Shown: positions 1-6,109 of the stretch, piece by piece
Layout: every line of letters starts with the position of its first letter
How positions within the stretch are numbered: the first letter of the stretch is position 1
Source: JBECKQ01 sp040235375
GTDB lineage: Bacteria > Planctomycetota > Phycisphaerae > UBA1845
Direction of reading: 5' to 3'
Length of the DNA stretch: 10,576 bases
NCBI GenBank assembly: GCA_040235375.1
Contig: JBECKQ010000425.1
Span: forward strand, 1 to 10,576
Translations under genes and position numbers: made by a program
The notes under the pieces: model-generated
Database searches by the model: none
Told to the model about the DNA's origin: nothing
The model's input: the letters and a program-made list of their open reading frames with translations, nothing else

Positions 1-287
1 CGGATTGCAACACGAACGGCGTGCCGGACGAGTGTGACCTGCCGGCGCACGACGCCAACAACAACGGCGTGCCCGATGAATGCGATATCGCAGGAGACTG
101 CGACGGCAACGGTCAATTGCAGTCGGCGGACTACGCTGACTTCGCGAGCTGCATGGCCGGCCCCGGCGCGCCCTTGCCGCAGTTCGCGACCTCCGGATGC
201 CTCTGTCGCGAGACTTTCGACTTCAACAGCGACGTCCAAATCGACCTGGCGGACTTTGCCGTTCTTCAGGCTCAATCCTGGCCTTGA
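1..287 (+). CDS. C-terminal end of a secreted protein with Ca-binding-type repeats and a dockerin-like tail (5' partial)
   Basis: The frame is open from the window edge (first full codon at 3) to a TGA at 285-287, so only about 94 C-terminal residues are present. They begin with two copies of a D-x-N-x-N-G-V-P-D-E-C-D repeat about 16 residues apart. This motif resembles thrombospondin type 3 calcium-binding repeats and is common in planctomycete extracellular proteins. The rest is a two-part acidic tail: a D-C-D-G-N-G first loop, then C-M-A-G-P, C-L-C, and finally an I-D-L-A-D-F-A-V-L-Q segment. The same tail closes three other proteins in this window. By analogy the protein is probably exported and the tail is probably a binding or sorting module; both points are inference. 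The catalytic or structural body lies upstream of the window, so no function can be given. Being the true stop of a real gene is well supported by the motif match. Confidence 0.85.
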   Translation, partial: DCNTNGVPDECDLPAHDANNNGVPDECDIAGDCDGNGQLQSADYADFASCMAGPGAPLPQFATSGCLCRETFDFNSDVQIDLADFAVLQAQSWP

Positions 288-366
288 GCGGATGTCACCT
301 CACGCCGCAGGCTCGCACCGCGTTTTCCTGGCGGTGATTTGCCCGCGGCAGCCGCGCGGACATACC

Positions 367-1002
367 ATGCCCCCGGCCGCATCGATTCCACGGAGCTCAG
401 TCTTGTCTGGCACGCCGGACGCCCATGCCAATCCTGCCGTGGATCCCGCCACCTGGCTGGACGATCACGGTGACGCGCTCTTCCGCTACGCGCTGCTCCG
501 TCTGCGCGATCGCGAGAAGGCGGAGGACGCGGTCCAGGAATGCCTTCTCGCCGCGCTTGCAGCGCGCGAGCGATTCGAAGGGCAGTCTTCGGAGCGAACC
601 TGGCTCATCGGCATCCTCAAGCGGAAGATCGTCGATGCCATCCGCCGCTCATCGCGCGAGTCGCCTGTCGAGGACCCGGAGGCTGCACAGTCAGCCGGCG
701 AGGGGTTCTTCGACAACCGCGGCTTCTGGCGCGCGCTGCCGGCGCGATGGAAGGGCGACCCCGGTCAGTCGATCGAGGATCGGGAGTTCTGGGACATCTT
801 CCGGCGATGCATCGAAAAGCTTCCCGTCCGCCTCGCCGACGCATTTCTGCTTCGCGAGATGGATCAGATGAAAAGCGACGAAGTGTGTCAGGTATTGAGC
901 ATTACCCCGACCAACCTGTGGGCGCAACTGCACCGCGCCCGGCTTGGCCTGCGCCGGTGCCTCGAGACGCACTGGTTCGCCGGACGACGGAAAGATGGCT
1001 GA
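367..1002 (+). CDS. ECF-type sigma-70 family RNA polymerase sigma factor
   Basis: This is a 211-residue sigma factor. Region 2 covers about residues 30-98, with D-A-L-F-R-Y-A-L-L-R-L-R-D and E-D-A-V-Q-E-C-L-L-A-A-L for core binding and -10 recognition. Region 4 covers about 141-200, with L-P-V-R-L-A-D-A-F-L-L-R-E-M and the helix-turn-helix S-I-T-P-T-N-L-W-A-Q-L-H-R-A-R. Between them sits an F-F-D-N-R-G-F-W-R linker, and the protein ends near C-L-E-T-H-W-F. From memory this linker and ending match the TIGR02943-type sigma factors, which are normally followed by a zinc-finger anti-sigma gene, as here. The start is uncertain. ATG 367 has no clear Shine-Dalgarno, while TTG 403 has GGAG at 392-395 with seven bases of spacing and would give 199 residues, still including region 2. 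Its stop overlaps the next start by eight bases, suggesting translational coupling. Target promoters cannot be inferred. Confidence 0.92.
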   Translation: MPPAASIPRSSVLSGTPDAHANPAVDPATWLDDHGDALFRYALLRLRDREKAEDAVQECLLAALAARERFEGQSSERTWLIGILKRKIVDAIRRSSRESPVEDPEAAQSAGEGFFDNRGFWRALPARWKGDPGQSIEDREFWDIFRRCIEKLPVRLADAFLLREMDQMKSDEVCQVLSITPTNLWAQLHRARLGLRRCLETHWFAGRRKDG

Positions 1003-1291
1003 CAAGCGTCCGACTTTCGAGTTCCTGCGGTTGCTCTTCGCTCCCTGCGACGAGATTGCTCATCTTACGTCCCAATCGCTCGACCGGAGTCTGCCCTGGC
1101 ATGAGCGAATCGCGATGAAAGTGCACCTCGCCTACTGCAAGGCATGCCGCCGCTATCGCCGTCACGCGCTGGTCCTTCGTGAAATCCTCACCCGCTACGC
1201 TGCAAGGCTGGAAGGCCGCGAGCCCGCCGCAGGCCCAGCGCTCTCGCCCGCAGCCCGCGAGCGAATCCGCCGGGCACTGATCAATCCGTAG
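995..1291 (+). CDS. Zinc-finger (ZAS/zf-HC2-like) anti-sigma factor
   Basis: This 98-residue protein starts inside the last codons of the sigma gene. It has the spacing of a zinc-binding anti-sigma domain: C18, then 25 residues, H44-x3-C48-x2-C51. In that family (RsrA/ChrR-like ZAS proteins) these residues bind zinc, and the domain clamps the sigma factor between regions 2 and 4. No membrane segment is visible, so a soluble cytoplasmic protein is expected. The C-terminal half (about 57-98) is basic and helical-looking, with no sensor domain that I recognise. The overlap with the upstream gene and the family pairing make it the likely partner of that sigma factor. Whether the zinc site is redox-sensitive, as in RsrA, cannot be told from sequence. 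Start ATG 995 is chosen because it begins the conserved part; the weak GGAAAG just upstream fits coupling to upstream translation. Confidence 0.86.
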   Translation: MADKRPTFEFLRLLFAPCDEIAHLTSQSLDRSLPWHERIAMKVHLAYCKACRRYRRHALVLREILTRYAARLEGREPAAGPALSPAARERIRRALINP

Positions 1292-1625
1292 GCGCACTCC
1301 GCCTCCGGACGAAAGTCGACCGGCGCCGTCGCGGTTGCAGCCACGGATATCTCGTCGTTTTTGCTGATGTTCTTTGTCAGGCACGCCACAATCCGGCGAC
1401 CAACCAATGGGAGGGCCGACGTGGCCGCGCTTGTCGAGCGGCGGACCGGCGGCCGGGTCAGGATCAATGAGAAACTGCGGGCGAGGAATCGCCCCTCCTC
1501 AGGCGGGCCGGTCGGCGCCGCTCCGATTCCAGGGGGACGGAGTGGCAGTCGATGCGGCTCGCCGGTTATCATCGCTTTCCCACACGGGCCGAATTCGCAC
1601 GCCTGTTCGAAGAGAGGAGGATTCC
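1292..1625. other. Intergenic region with one GNRA-capped hairpin
   Basis: No gene is supported in these 334 bases. The one clear structure is a perfect 6-bp stem, GGGCGA (1479-1484) and TCGCCC (1489-1494), closed by a GGAA tetraloop. No T-tract follows, so it is not a convincing intrinsic terminator. It could be a terminator for the sigma/anti-sigma pair or a structure in the leader of the next gene. At the far end, AGGAGG at 1615-1620 is the strong ribosome binding site for the ATG at 1626. A reading frame runs through this stretch in phase with the downstream gene, but it lacks a signal sequence and domain matches, so I treat it as non-coding. Confidence 0.5.
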
Positions 1626-2582
1626 ATGAAATGTCGCTCTATCGGCGTCGCCGTGCTGGCTTGCACCGCTTGTGCTGCCGCCGCGCGCGCCAACAGCCTG
1701 TATCAGAAGGCCGGCTGGGTCGCCTTCCTGCCGACCGGCTCGCATCAGACCACGGCGCTCGCCACGATCGTGGATGCGCAAACGATCCTGATCGAGCACC
1801 TTACGTACGACGGCACGGCGCCGGCCGTATACTTCTACCTGGGGGCAACCGACACGTACAACGACTACCTGAACGGTCTGGAGGTGCCGCCGCTGCTCGA
1901 CCGCGCGTACGCCGACGAGACGATGGTCCTCACCTTGCCCGCCGGCGAAACGCTCGATGACTATAACGGCATTTCCCTCTGGTGCGCCGCGGTGCTTGTC
2001 AACTTCACCAGCGCGTCGTTCGTGCCGCCGGCGCAGCCGTATCCGCGGGCCGGCTGGATCGCCGACATGCCCCTGGGCATTCATTACACCAAGGGAGTTG
2101 CCACGATCATCAGCGAGCGCGTGATCCGCGTGGAACACTTTGCTTACGATTTCACCGCACCGGGGGACGTGTATCTCTATCTCGGCGAGTGGGACGATCG
2201 CACGAAATTCATGGACGGTTTGCGCGCTTCGCCCCTGATCGACCACTCCTCGATCGACGAGACGGTCATCTTCGGCCTGCCCGGCGCCAGCACGCTCGAC
2301 GGCTACGGCGCCATCTCCGTCTGGTGCGAAACGTTCGAGGCCAACTTCACGTCGGCGATGTTCCGCCCCGAGGTGACCTACGATGCGGACAACGACGACG
2401 ATTGCGATACCGACGACTACAGCATCTTCGCCGACTGCATGATGGGACCCCGCGTTCTGCCCATGCCCGTCGGGGCGGACCTGCAGATCTGTCTCGGTGC
2501 GTTTGATCTCGACGACGAGGAGGACGTGGACATGGCCGACACCAGCCGGCTCCAACGGTACTTCACCGGCCCGTTGCCGTGA
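1626..2582 (+). CDS. Secreted protein with two tandem DM13 domains and a dockerin-like tail
   Basis: The protein has 318 residues. ATG 1626 follows AGGAGG by five bases and opens a signal peptide (about 1-22, ending A-R-A). Two homologous units follow, about 29-134 and 142-248. Each runs A-G-W, then a-T-I-[IV], an I-x-[IV]-E-H-[LF]-x-Y-D strand, [VD]-Y-[FL]-Y-L-G, a D-E-T strand, L-P, and an I-S-[LV]-W-C-x4-x-N-F-T-S-A ending. The Y-D-x-T-A-P and W-C-x-x-x-x-x-N-F signatures are those of DM13, a beta-sandwich domain of extracellular proteins, often paired with DOMON and proposed to act in redox or electron transfer through its conserved cysteine (here C120 and C234). That role is a proposal for the family and is not proven. 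The tail (about 253-318) is acidic, ends Y-F-T-G-P-L-P and matches the other tails here, although its C-x-C has become C-L-G. Function is unknown; the fold assignment is solid. Confidence 0.87.
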   Translation: MKCRSIGVAVLACTACAAAARANSLYQKAGWVAFLPTGSHQTTALATIVDAQTILIEHLTYDGTAPAVYFYLGATDTYNDYLNGLEVPPLLDRAYADETMVLTLPAGETLDDYNGISLWCAAVLVNFTSASFVPPAQPYPRAGWIADMPLGIHYTKGVATIISERVIRVEHFAYDFTAPGDVYLYLGEWDDRTKFMDGLRASPLIDHSSIDETVIFGLPGASTLDGYGAISVWCETFEANFTSAMFRPEVTYDADNDDDCDTDDYSIFADCMMGPRVLPMPVGADLQICLGAFDLDDEEDVDMADTSRLQRYFTGPLP

Positions 2583-2835
2583 AGGCGCCCGCGTGCCAGT
2601 CCTCTTGAGCAGCGCTTGTTCGATCGTTGATTGTATGTCGCGCTCGAGGATTACCAGGAAGCGTCGCGGACGAATCGAAGGTTGACGTTGTATCCGCTTT
2701 CTTGCGGGTGCGCCACTGACACCTGTCGCGGCTCCGGTTGCAGCGCGCAGTCTTTCGCCGCTATCCGATCTTCGCATCCGGCACTTGCGGTTCTACGGGG
2801 GGGCAGCCGCACGCCGGACCTCGCACGCACGCTGA
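2583..2835. other. Convergent intergenic region with a candidate terminator hairpin and a degenerate palindrome copy
   Basis: This 253-base stretch separates the 3' ends of the DM13 gene (plus) and the deiminase gene (minus). A hairpin can form at 2691-2710: four G-C pairs, CCGC (2694-2697) with GCGG (2704-2707), extended outward by three weaker pairs including wobbles, around the loop TTTCTT. It could stop transcription from either side, but no T-tract follows. At 2593-2616 the sequence matches 19 of 24 positions of the palindrome at 5183-5206, with its left arm degraded. No gene is supported here. Confidence 0.4.
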
Positions 2836-5019
2836 TCACGCGCCGGTGAACTCGGCCTGCAGAATCGCGAAGTCCGCAAGGTCGATGTCGCCATCGGTGT
2901 CCGCGTCGACGCACTCGCAACCGGCCGGTGGTATCCCATCGGGCCCGGTGAAGCAATCGCCCATCATCTGGAAGTCGAAGCCATCGACGTTGCCGTTGTC
3001 GTCGAAATCGCTCGCCGCTGGGACCGACGCGTAAACCTCCACGTCGTCGATGTTCCACCCCGGATACGAGATGCTGCCGTCCGTCGGACCCATTCCCCAC
3101 CGCACGTACACGGCCGCCTGGCCGTCCGCGACGGCCGAAAGGTCCGCGGTCTCCAGCGACCAGGCGATGTCCGCGACCGAGGCCGAGTTCTGCCACGCGG
3201 GCGTCCAGCTTGCGCCGTCATTGCTCGCCTCGATCGTCGCGCTGTCCGTGCTTTCCACGCCGAGCCAGCGCCTGAAGCGCAGTTCGACGCCGGCCAGACC
3301 GGTGCAGTCCAGCGGACCCGTCGTCAGGTAGGACGCCGTGGCCATGCCGTTCGCGTAGTCGCCGCCCAGGTTGTAGCCGAAGATGTTCGTGCCGGAGTAC
3401 GCCGCCGCCGGATCGCGATTGTGCGATCCGCCGTAGGTGGCCGGACCGTATTGCCAGAGACCTTCCATCGTCCAGCCGGGATCCGTATCAAGCGGGAAGC
3501 TGTAGATGAGCTGTTTGATCGCCGGCGCCGCCAGTACGTCGATCGTGCACGTGGCGATGTTCGAGTCGCCGCCCTCCGGCGCCGTGCCGCCGTCGTTCGC
3601 CTTGAACTGGAAGCTGTCCGCCCCGCGCTGGCAGGGATTCGGCACGTACTGGACCGCGTTGCCGCCGCCCGTCAACGTGTAGGGCACGAACGTGATGTCG
3701 CCTGCGCCTGGATCGACCAGCACGCCGTCGGCCGGCAAATCGGTGATGATGAACGTCAGCGCCGCGGGCGGCGCGGGCAGGCCGTCATCGGTTGCCTGCA
3801 GCGTCACCATCACCGGCGTGTACACGCCTGTCGTATCGCTGCCGTCCGCCGCGGTCGGCGGCTGCGGATTGGGCGCGTAGGCCGGCACGTGCATGGCGAT
3901 GCAGTGCAGCGCTCCCGCCAGCGGGATGATGCCCGAGCAATCCAGTTGGTAGATCGTGTGATCCGGAAACGCCGCCTGGAACACCGCCAGCGCCTGCGCG
4001 TCCTGCGACGTATACGGGCTGCCGAAATACGATATGAATACGAGGTCGTTCATGACCACGGCATTTGTATACGTGTAATGCGTGCCGCCGCTCTGCCAGC
4101 CAGGCGTCCGGAACACCGTGTATCCGCGCGAGGCCATGTCGCTCGCCGCGTTCTCGGTGATCGTGTAGGGGCTCCCGTCCGAAGGGGAATACTGGCCGAT
4201 GATCACCTTGTCATCGCCGGCTGGCATCATCCACATGTCGATGTGCCGCGTGGAGTCGAACGAAGTCGGAAAGCCGGGGTAAATCGTCAGGTTGACGTTC
4301 TGATACTCGGCGAAGAGGTCCTTGATCTCCTGCTCGGTGTAGGCCGGGTTTTCAGCCAGGATCAGGTCGCTCATGAAGGCGTCGCCGTTGGAGAACAGGT
4401 GGAAGTTGCCGCCGCCGTGTGTCAGCGGAATCTCGTATCGCGGCTCGCCCCACAGGGTGCTGAGGTAGCCGTTAAACAGATTATCGTTCGGCCGCTGCGG
4501 CCGATTGTATATGTGGTCGACGATGGCCCGGTTGCCGTCTTCAAAGATGAACCGCGGCCCGTAATCCCGAATCCAGACGCTATCCGTCGTTCGCACGATG
4601 AACTGCACCTGTGACATGTCCGCCCCGGCGGAGGTCAGGGTGCTCGTGACGGTGCTTTGTTCCGAAACGCTGTCGACCACCATGTAGACGGTCGCGTCCG
4701 GATCCTGCGTCGTGATCGCGACGGTCATCGATGTGAGCAGTCCGGTGTGGTCCTCCCAGGCCAAGAGGATGCCTTCATTCTGTTCGTATTCCGCCGGGCA
4801 GTACACGGCGCCGGTGGGGGGGGCCCGCAGGATGTAATCCTCGATCGTCGGCTGGGGCAGCGGCATCTGCTGCTCGGCCGGCGTCATATTGCGCGGAAGC
4901 GAGTGCGGCGACTCGGCTTCCAGGCGGTCGAACAGATCCTTCGGCAGGACCGTCGCGTATTGCGCAAAGCACGGCGCAACCGCAGCGAGGATCAGGATCA
5001 CGGACAGCGACAGTTTCAT
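2836..5019 (-). CDS. Secreted peptidylarginine deiminase-like (PAD_porph family) protein with Ig-like, MAM-like and dockerin-like C-terminal domains
   Basis: The protein has 727 residues; GGAGG at 5027-5031 precedes the ATG by seven bases. A signal peptide covers about 1-19. The catalytic domain (about 65-385) is a guanidino-group-modifying fold with all expected residues: D152 in W-I-R-D-Y-G-P, H259 and D261 in R-H-I-D-M-W, N319 in Y-T-Y-T-N, and nucleophile C373 in L-H-C-I-A. The order and spacing closely follow those I remember for Porphyromonas gingivalis PPAD (D130, H236, D238, N297, C351). Arginines in Y-N-R-P-Q-R-P-N-D (R173, R176) resemble the pair PPAD uses to hold a substrate C-terminus. 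Family chemistry converts arginine to citrulline plus ammonia; agmatine deiminases share the fold. Next come an Ig- or cadherin-like segment (about 386-497), a MAM/jelly-roll-like segment (about 500-665, ending W-N-I-D-D-V-E-V-Y) and the acidic tail (about 670-727). Extracellular protein citrullination is the likely role; the substrate is unknown. Confidence 0.92.
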   Translation of the reverse strand: MKLSLSVILILAAVAPCFAQYATVLPKDLFDRLEAESPHSLPRNMTPAEQQMPLPQPTIEDYILRAPPTGAVYCPAEYEQNEGILLAWEDHTGLLTSMTVAITTQDPDATVYMVVDSVSEQSTVTSTLTSAGADMSQVQFIVRTTDSVWIRDYGPRFIFEDGNRAIVDHIYNRPQRPNDNLFNGYLSTLWGEPRYEIPLTHGGGNFHLFSNGDAFMSDLILAENPAYTEQEIKDLFAEYQNVNLTIYPGFPTSFDSTRHIDMWMMPAGDDKVIIGQYSPSDGSPYTITENAASDMASRGYTVFRTPGWQSGGTHYTYTNAVVMNDLVFISYFGSPYTSQDAQALAVFQAAFPDHTIYQLDCSGIIPLAGALHCIAMHVPAYAPNPQPPTAADGSDTTGVYTPVMVTLQATDDGLPAPPAALTFIITDLPADGVLVDPGAGDITFVPYTLTGGGNAVQYVPNPCQRGADSFQFKANDGGTAPEGGDSNIATCTIDVLAAPAIKQLIYSFPLDTDPGWTMEGLWQYGPATYGGSHNRDPAAAYSGTNIFGYNLGGDYANGMATASYLTTGPLDCTGLAGVELRFRRWLGVESTDSATIEASNDGASWTPAWQNSASVADIAWSLETADLSAVADGQAAVYVRWGMGPTDGSISYPGWNIDDVEVYASVPAASDFDDNGNVDGFDFQMMGDCFTGPDGIPPAGCECVDADTDGDIDLADFAILQAEFTGA

Positions 5020-5392
5020 TTTCCATCCTCCTTGGGCGTGAGCGTTGGCAGAGCGTCCAGTCTAGCATGTGGCTGACCGCGGTCCAAGTTTCCGAAATGT
5101 TGCCGCGATGACGAAGAGAAGTGTCGAACTCACCCCGCGTGCCCCTGGTCTATAGGGGCTCATGCGCGGTGCCCAGCGCGTGTACCACTGCTCTTGAGCA
5201 GTGCCATGACGGTGGCACGTATTCCAGGCCCGTGAATCACGGGCAGGATTCCCATGCCACACGGCGAACAGGCGCGATGATCTGAAGGCGGAATCAGGGG
5301 GGGCGTAATCGGGGGCTGCGGGGAGCGTCGCAGGCGTCTGCTACCTCACCATCGCGGCTCTGACATGCCGGCGCGTATTCACGCACGATCGT
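5020..5392. other. Intergenic region upstream of the deiminase gene
   Basis: These 373 bases lie between the deiminase start and the 3' end of the small membrane-protein gene, both on the minus strand. The deiminase promoter should be here, but I cannot identify convincing -35 and -10 boxes. The middle is taken up by a block of palindromes (5141-5244). The part from 5245 to 5392 contains G-runs and only weak stems, so no terminator for the 5393-5764 gene can be named with confidence. A 66-codon frame on the minus strand crosses the palindromes and has no recognisable protein features. Confidence 0.55.
5141..5244. repeat. Cluster of four close-set palindromes (REP-like intergenic element)
   Basis: Four inverted repeats lie within 104 bases. 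(1) GCCCCT 5141-5146 pairs with AGGGGC 5154-5159 around a seven-base loop. (2) CACTGCTC 5186-5193 pairs with GAGCAGTG 5196-5203, two bases apart. (3) GTGCCA 5201-5206 pairs with TGGCAC 5213-5218, loop of six; it shares three bases with the second, so the two are alternatives or a cruciform-like chain. (4) GCCCGTGA 5228-5235 pairs with TCACGGGC 5237-5244 around one base. All arms are perfect. The form resembles bacterial REP/BIME-type intergenic palindromic elements. The position in the presumed leader or promoter region of the deiminase gene could equally make it regulatory. Confidence 0.6.
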
Positions 5393-5764
5393 TCAGATCA
5401 GCAATCGCACGATTCTGTCGACCGCGAACGCCGCGAGCAGCGTCAACGCGATTGTCAGCCAAGTCGGCCATCGCCGCACGTCCGCCGCGGTCTCCACGAG
5501 CCGATACAACGGTGGGGGGCTGTCCGGCAGCGTCTGCTCCTGGCAGACTTCCGTCACGATCCGGCTGGCTTCAAGGGGGCGAAGGTCCAGCGCCGCGGCA
5601 TACTGAATCAGCCGCCGCCGGCGGCGCTCCGTCAGCGGACCGTTCCGCGTCTCGCCGCGAACCATTTCGCGGAAGATTTCCCGCCCTTCCTCGCGGGAGA
5701 AACGCGGCCCCGTGTGAGCCGTGCGTGTGGTGGGGTTGTCGTCTTCGTCGCCCAGCAATCTCAT
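5393..5764 (-). CDS. Hypothetical small protein with a C-terminal membrane anchor
   Basis: I do not recognise this family by name. From ATG at 5764 it has 123 residues. An acidic N-terminus (D-E-D-D) is followed by a charged helical stretch (about 22-55) with a run of arginines (R-R-R-R-R near 47-51). Then comes an amphipathic segment R-L-I-Q-Y-A-A-A-L-D-L-R-P-L-E-A-S-R-I-V (about 51-70) and a proline-rich piece. One hydrophobic helix at about 102-120 ends in R-L-L-I, so the protein is probably tail-anchored with its bulk in the cytoplasm. The frame stays open upstream to 5875, and starts are possible there. I chose 5764 because a purine-rich GGGGAAGGA lies six bases upstream and because the upstream extension crosses a palindrome at 5838-5864. 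The gene is divergent from the sugar dehydrogenase gene and lies in the same direction as the deiminase gene without being close to it. No function is proposed. Confidence 0.7.
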   Translation of the reverse strand: MRLLGDEDDNPTTRTAHTGPRFSREEGREIFREMVRGETRNGPLTERRRRRLIQYAAALDLRPLEASRIVTEVCQEQTLPDSPPPLYRLVETAADVRRWPTWLTIALTLLAAFAVDRIVRLLI

Positions 5765-6109
5765 GCGCGATCCTTCCCCTGCGATAACAGTCGCTTTATC
5801 CATCATATGCAGCGCCGGCACCGAAATGAAGGCGGTATTTTCGGATTCCGAGAGTGTCCGAAAAAGACGGACCACGTAGCTCGTATTGACGCCCGCGCCG
5901 GGTTCGCGCCGTGCCGGCCGCCTTCCAACGTCCGAGATGGCCCGTTGTCAAATCGAGCGCTCCGCGTCTACGCTTCCCCATCGGGCCGGGCCTCCGGACA
6001 GCGGCCGGCGCGTGTGCGGCCGTGCATTCACGTGCTTCGGGCCGGACGCGTATCTCTTCTGACCGGGAATCACGAGCCAGCGGCCGGCGCCGCCAAGGGA
6101 GAGCTTAAG
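5765..6109. other. Divergent intergenic region
   Basis: These 345 bases separate two divergent genes, so it should hold promoters for both. Apart from the palindrome at 5838-5864 and the ribosome binding site AAGGGAGAG (6095-6103) before ATG 6110, I see nothing certain. A TTGACG at 5886-5891 has no matching -10 box at a normal distance, so I do not call a promoter. Open frames crossing this region in both directions have no domain signal. Confidence 0.5.
5838..5864. promoter_or_regulatory. Candidate operator: palindrome with phased TCCGA repeats
   Basis: TTTTCGGA (5838-5845) and TCCGAAAA (5857-5864) are perfect inverted 8-mers separated by 11 bases. Inside them, TCGGA-T-TCCGA (5841-5851) is a second palindrome, and the two TCCGA copies start exactly ten bases apart, one helical turn. 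A-T-rich ends in GC-rich DNA and the location in the divergent region between the 5764 and 6110 starts favour a regulator-binding site over a terminator. No T-tract directly follows either arm in a terminator arrangement. The regulator is unknown. Confidence 0.4.

Noticed and set aside
34..366. N-terminal extension of the sigma factor back to position 34
   Set aside because: It would overlap the end of the upstream repeat protein in another frame and adds no sigma-like sequence; sigma region 2 begins near 454.
1569..2777. Long open frame on the minus strand opposite the DM13 gene (about 402 codons)
   Set aside because: It is antisense to two clear DM13 domains, low in complexity, and has no ribosome binding site or recognisable motif.
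3421..4614. Long open frame on the plus strand opposite the deiminase gene (about 397 codons)
   Set aside because: It is arginine- and valine-rich with no domain signal, and lies wholly antisense to a gene with intact catalytic motifs. High GC makes such shadow frames common.
5141..5244. CRISPR array
   Set aside because: The palindromes differ from one another in sequence and spacing, and there are no regular direct repeats or spacers.
5062..5262. Small minus-strand frame of 66 codons across the palindrome cluster
   Set aside because: Its sequence is dictated by the palindromes and shows no protein features.
5765..5875. N-terminal extension of the small membrane protein to an ATG at 5875
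   Set aside because: It crosses the palindrome at 5838-5864, and the ATG at 5764 has a much better ribosome binding site. The choice is not certain.
5714..6109. N-terminal extension of the sugar dehydrogenase
   Set aside because: It would bury the signal peptide inside the protein and overlap the divergent gene; ATG 6110 has its own ribosome binding site and starts the signal peptide.
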